Below are positions 4,853-5,000 of a stretch of 5,000 bases of DNA, piece by piece. The stretch is from positions 12,501-17,500 of the forward strand of contig NZ_QPKJ02000013.1 in NCBI RefSeq assembly GCF_003344625.1. Direction: 5' to 3'. Every line of letters starts with the position of its first letter. The first letter of the stretch is position 1. Source of the DNA: Solirubrobacter deserti. GTDB taxonomy: Bacteria; Actinomycetota; Thermoleophilia; Solirubrobacterales; Solirubrobacteraceae. The notes beneath the pieces are model-generated. The model did no database searches. It was not told where the DNA came from and was given only the letters and a program-made list of their open reading frames with translations. The translations under genes were made by a program, and so were the position numbers.

Positions 4853-5000
4853 TGAAAATCCTCCTTCTTTATTGTAATACATAATGGTAATACATATATG
4901 ATCAGATGCATATGTAGTTAAGGACTACTTGTATTTGTACGCGGAATCCCTAATTCAAATTGAAATGTACAATGATTCGGCGGATAAGATTTTGTTTCAT
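4853..5000 (-). promoter_or_regulatory. psaJ: psaJ 5' region with ribosome binding site
   Basis: AAGGAGG (minus strand, 4866-4860) lies seven bases before the psaJ ATG, an ideal spacing. The psaJ promoter should lie in or just beyond this stretch. The best bacterial-type match I find is TTGAAT (4958-4953), 17 bases, then AATACA (4935-4930). The second box matches TATAAT at only three of six positions, so this promoter call is weak. In Arabidopsis psaJ transcription depends on the plastid sigma factor SIG2, so a bacterial-type promoter would be expected. Confidence 0.5.

Noticed and set aside
1..5000. A CRISPR array, mobile element, defence system or other undescribed cassette
   Set aside because: Every gene is a standard plastid gene in standard order. 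Repeats are single tandem copies, homopolymers or small hairpins, and no transposase, integrase or spaced repeat array is present.

Overview
This window is plastid (chloroplast) DNA from a seed plant, very probably an angiosperm. It is AT-rich and carries long A/T homopolymers. Five plastid genes are recognisable directly from their proteins: clpP, the 5' exon of rps12, rpl20, rps18 and rpl33, followed by psaJ. Their order and orientation match the standard large-single-copy block, read here in the opposite direction from the usual numbering. Both clpP introns are present, which excludes grasses (they have lost them). I cannot place the species further; a non-grass monocot or a magnoliid-like plant would be a guess.

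Layout. Positions 1-716 are the 3' part of clpP intron 1, ending in group II domains V and VI. clpP exon 2 (717-1008), intron 2 (1009-1649) and exon 3 (1650-1877) follow on the plus strand; exon 1 lies upstream of the window. A 158-bp spacer with a perfect 16-bp tandem duplication leads to rps12 exon 1 (2036-2149). Its intron opens with GTGTG and is the 5' half of a trans-spliced group II intron that fills much of 2150-2938. rpl20 (2939-3292) ends the plus-strand group. A convergent spacer of 293 bp, rich in potential hairpins, separates it from the minus-strand group, which is transcribed psaJ (4852-4718), rpl33 (4278-4078), rps18 (3891-3586).

How the genes fit together. rps12, rpl20, rps18 and rpl33 supply plastid ribosome subunits, clpP encodes the proteolytic core of the stromal Clp protease, and psaJ is a small membrane subunit of photosystem I. 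Both strands are probably read as polycistronic RNAs and then processed. Expression depends heavily on RNA events: cis-splicing of clpP, trans-splicing of rps12, and probable C-to-U editing.

I see no new biological system here. The points worth a second look are a shortened rpl20 reading frame with its lost C-terminal tail still legible after the stop, two mutually exclusive hairpins just upstream of rps18, deviations in domain V of both clpP introns, and candidate editing sites in clpP and rpl20.
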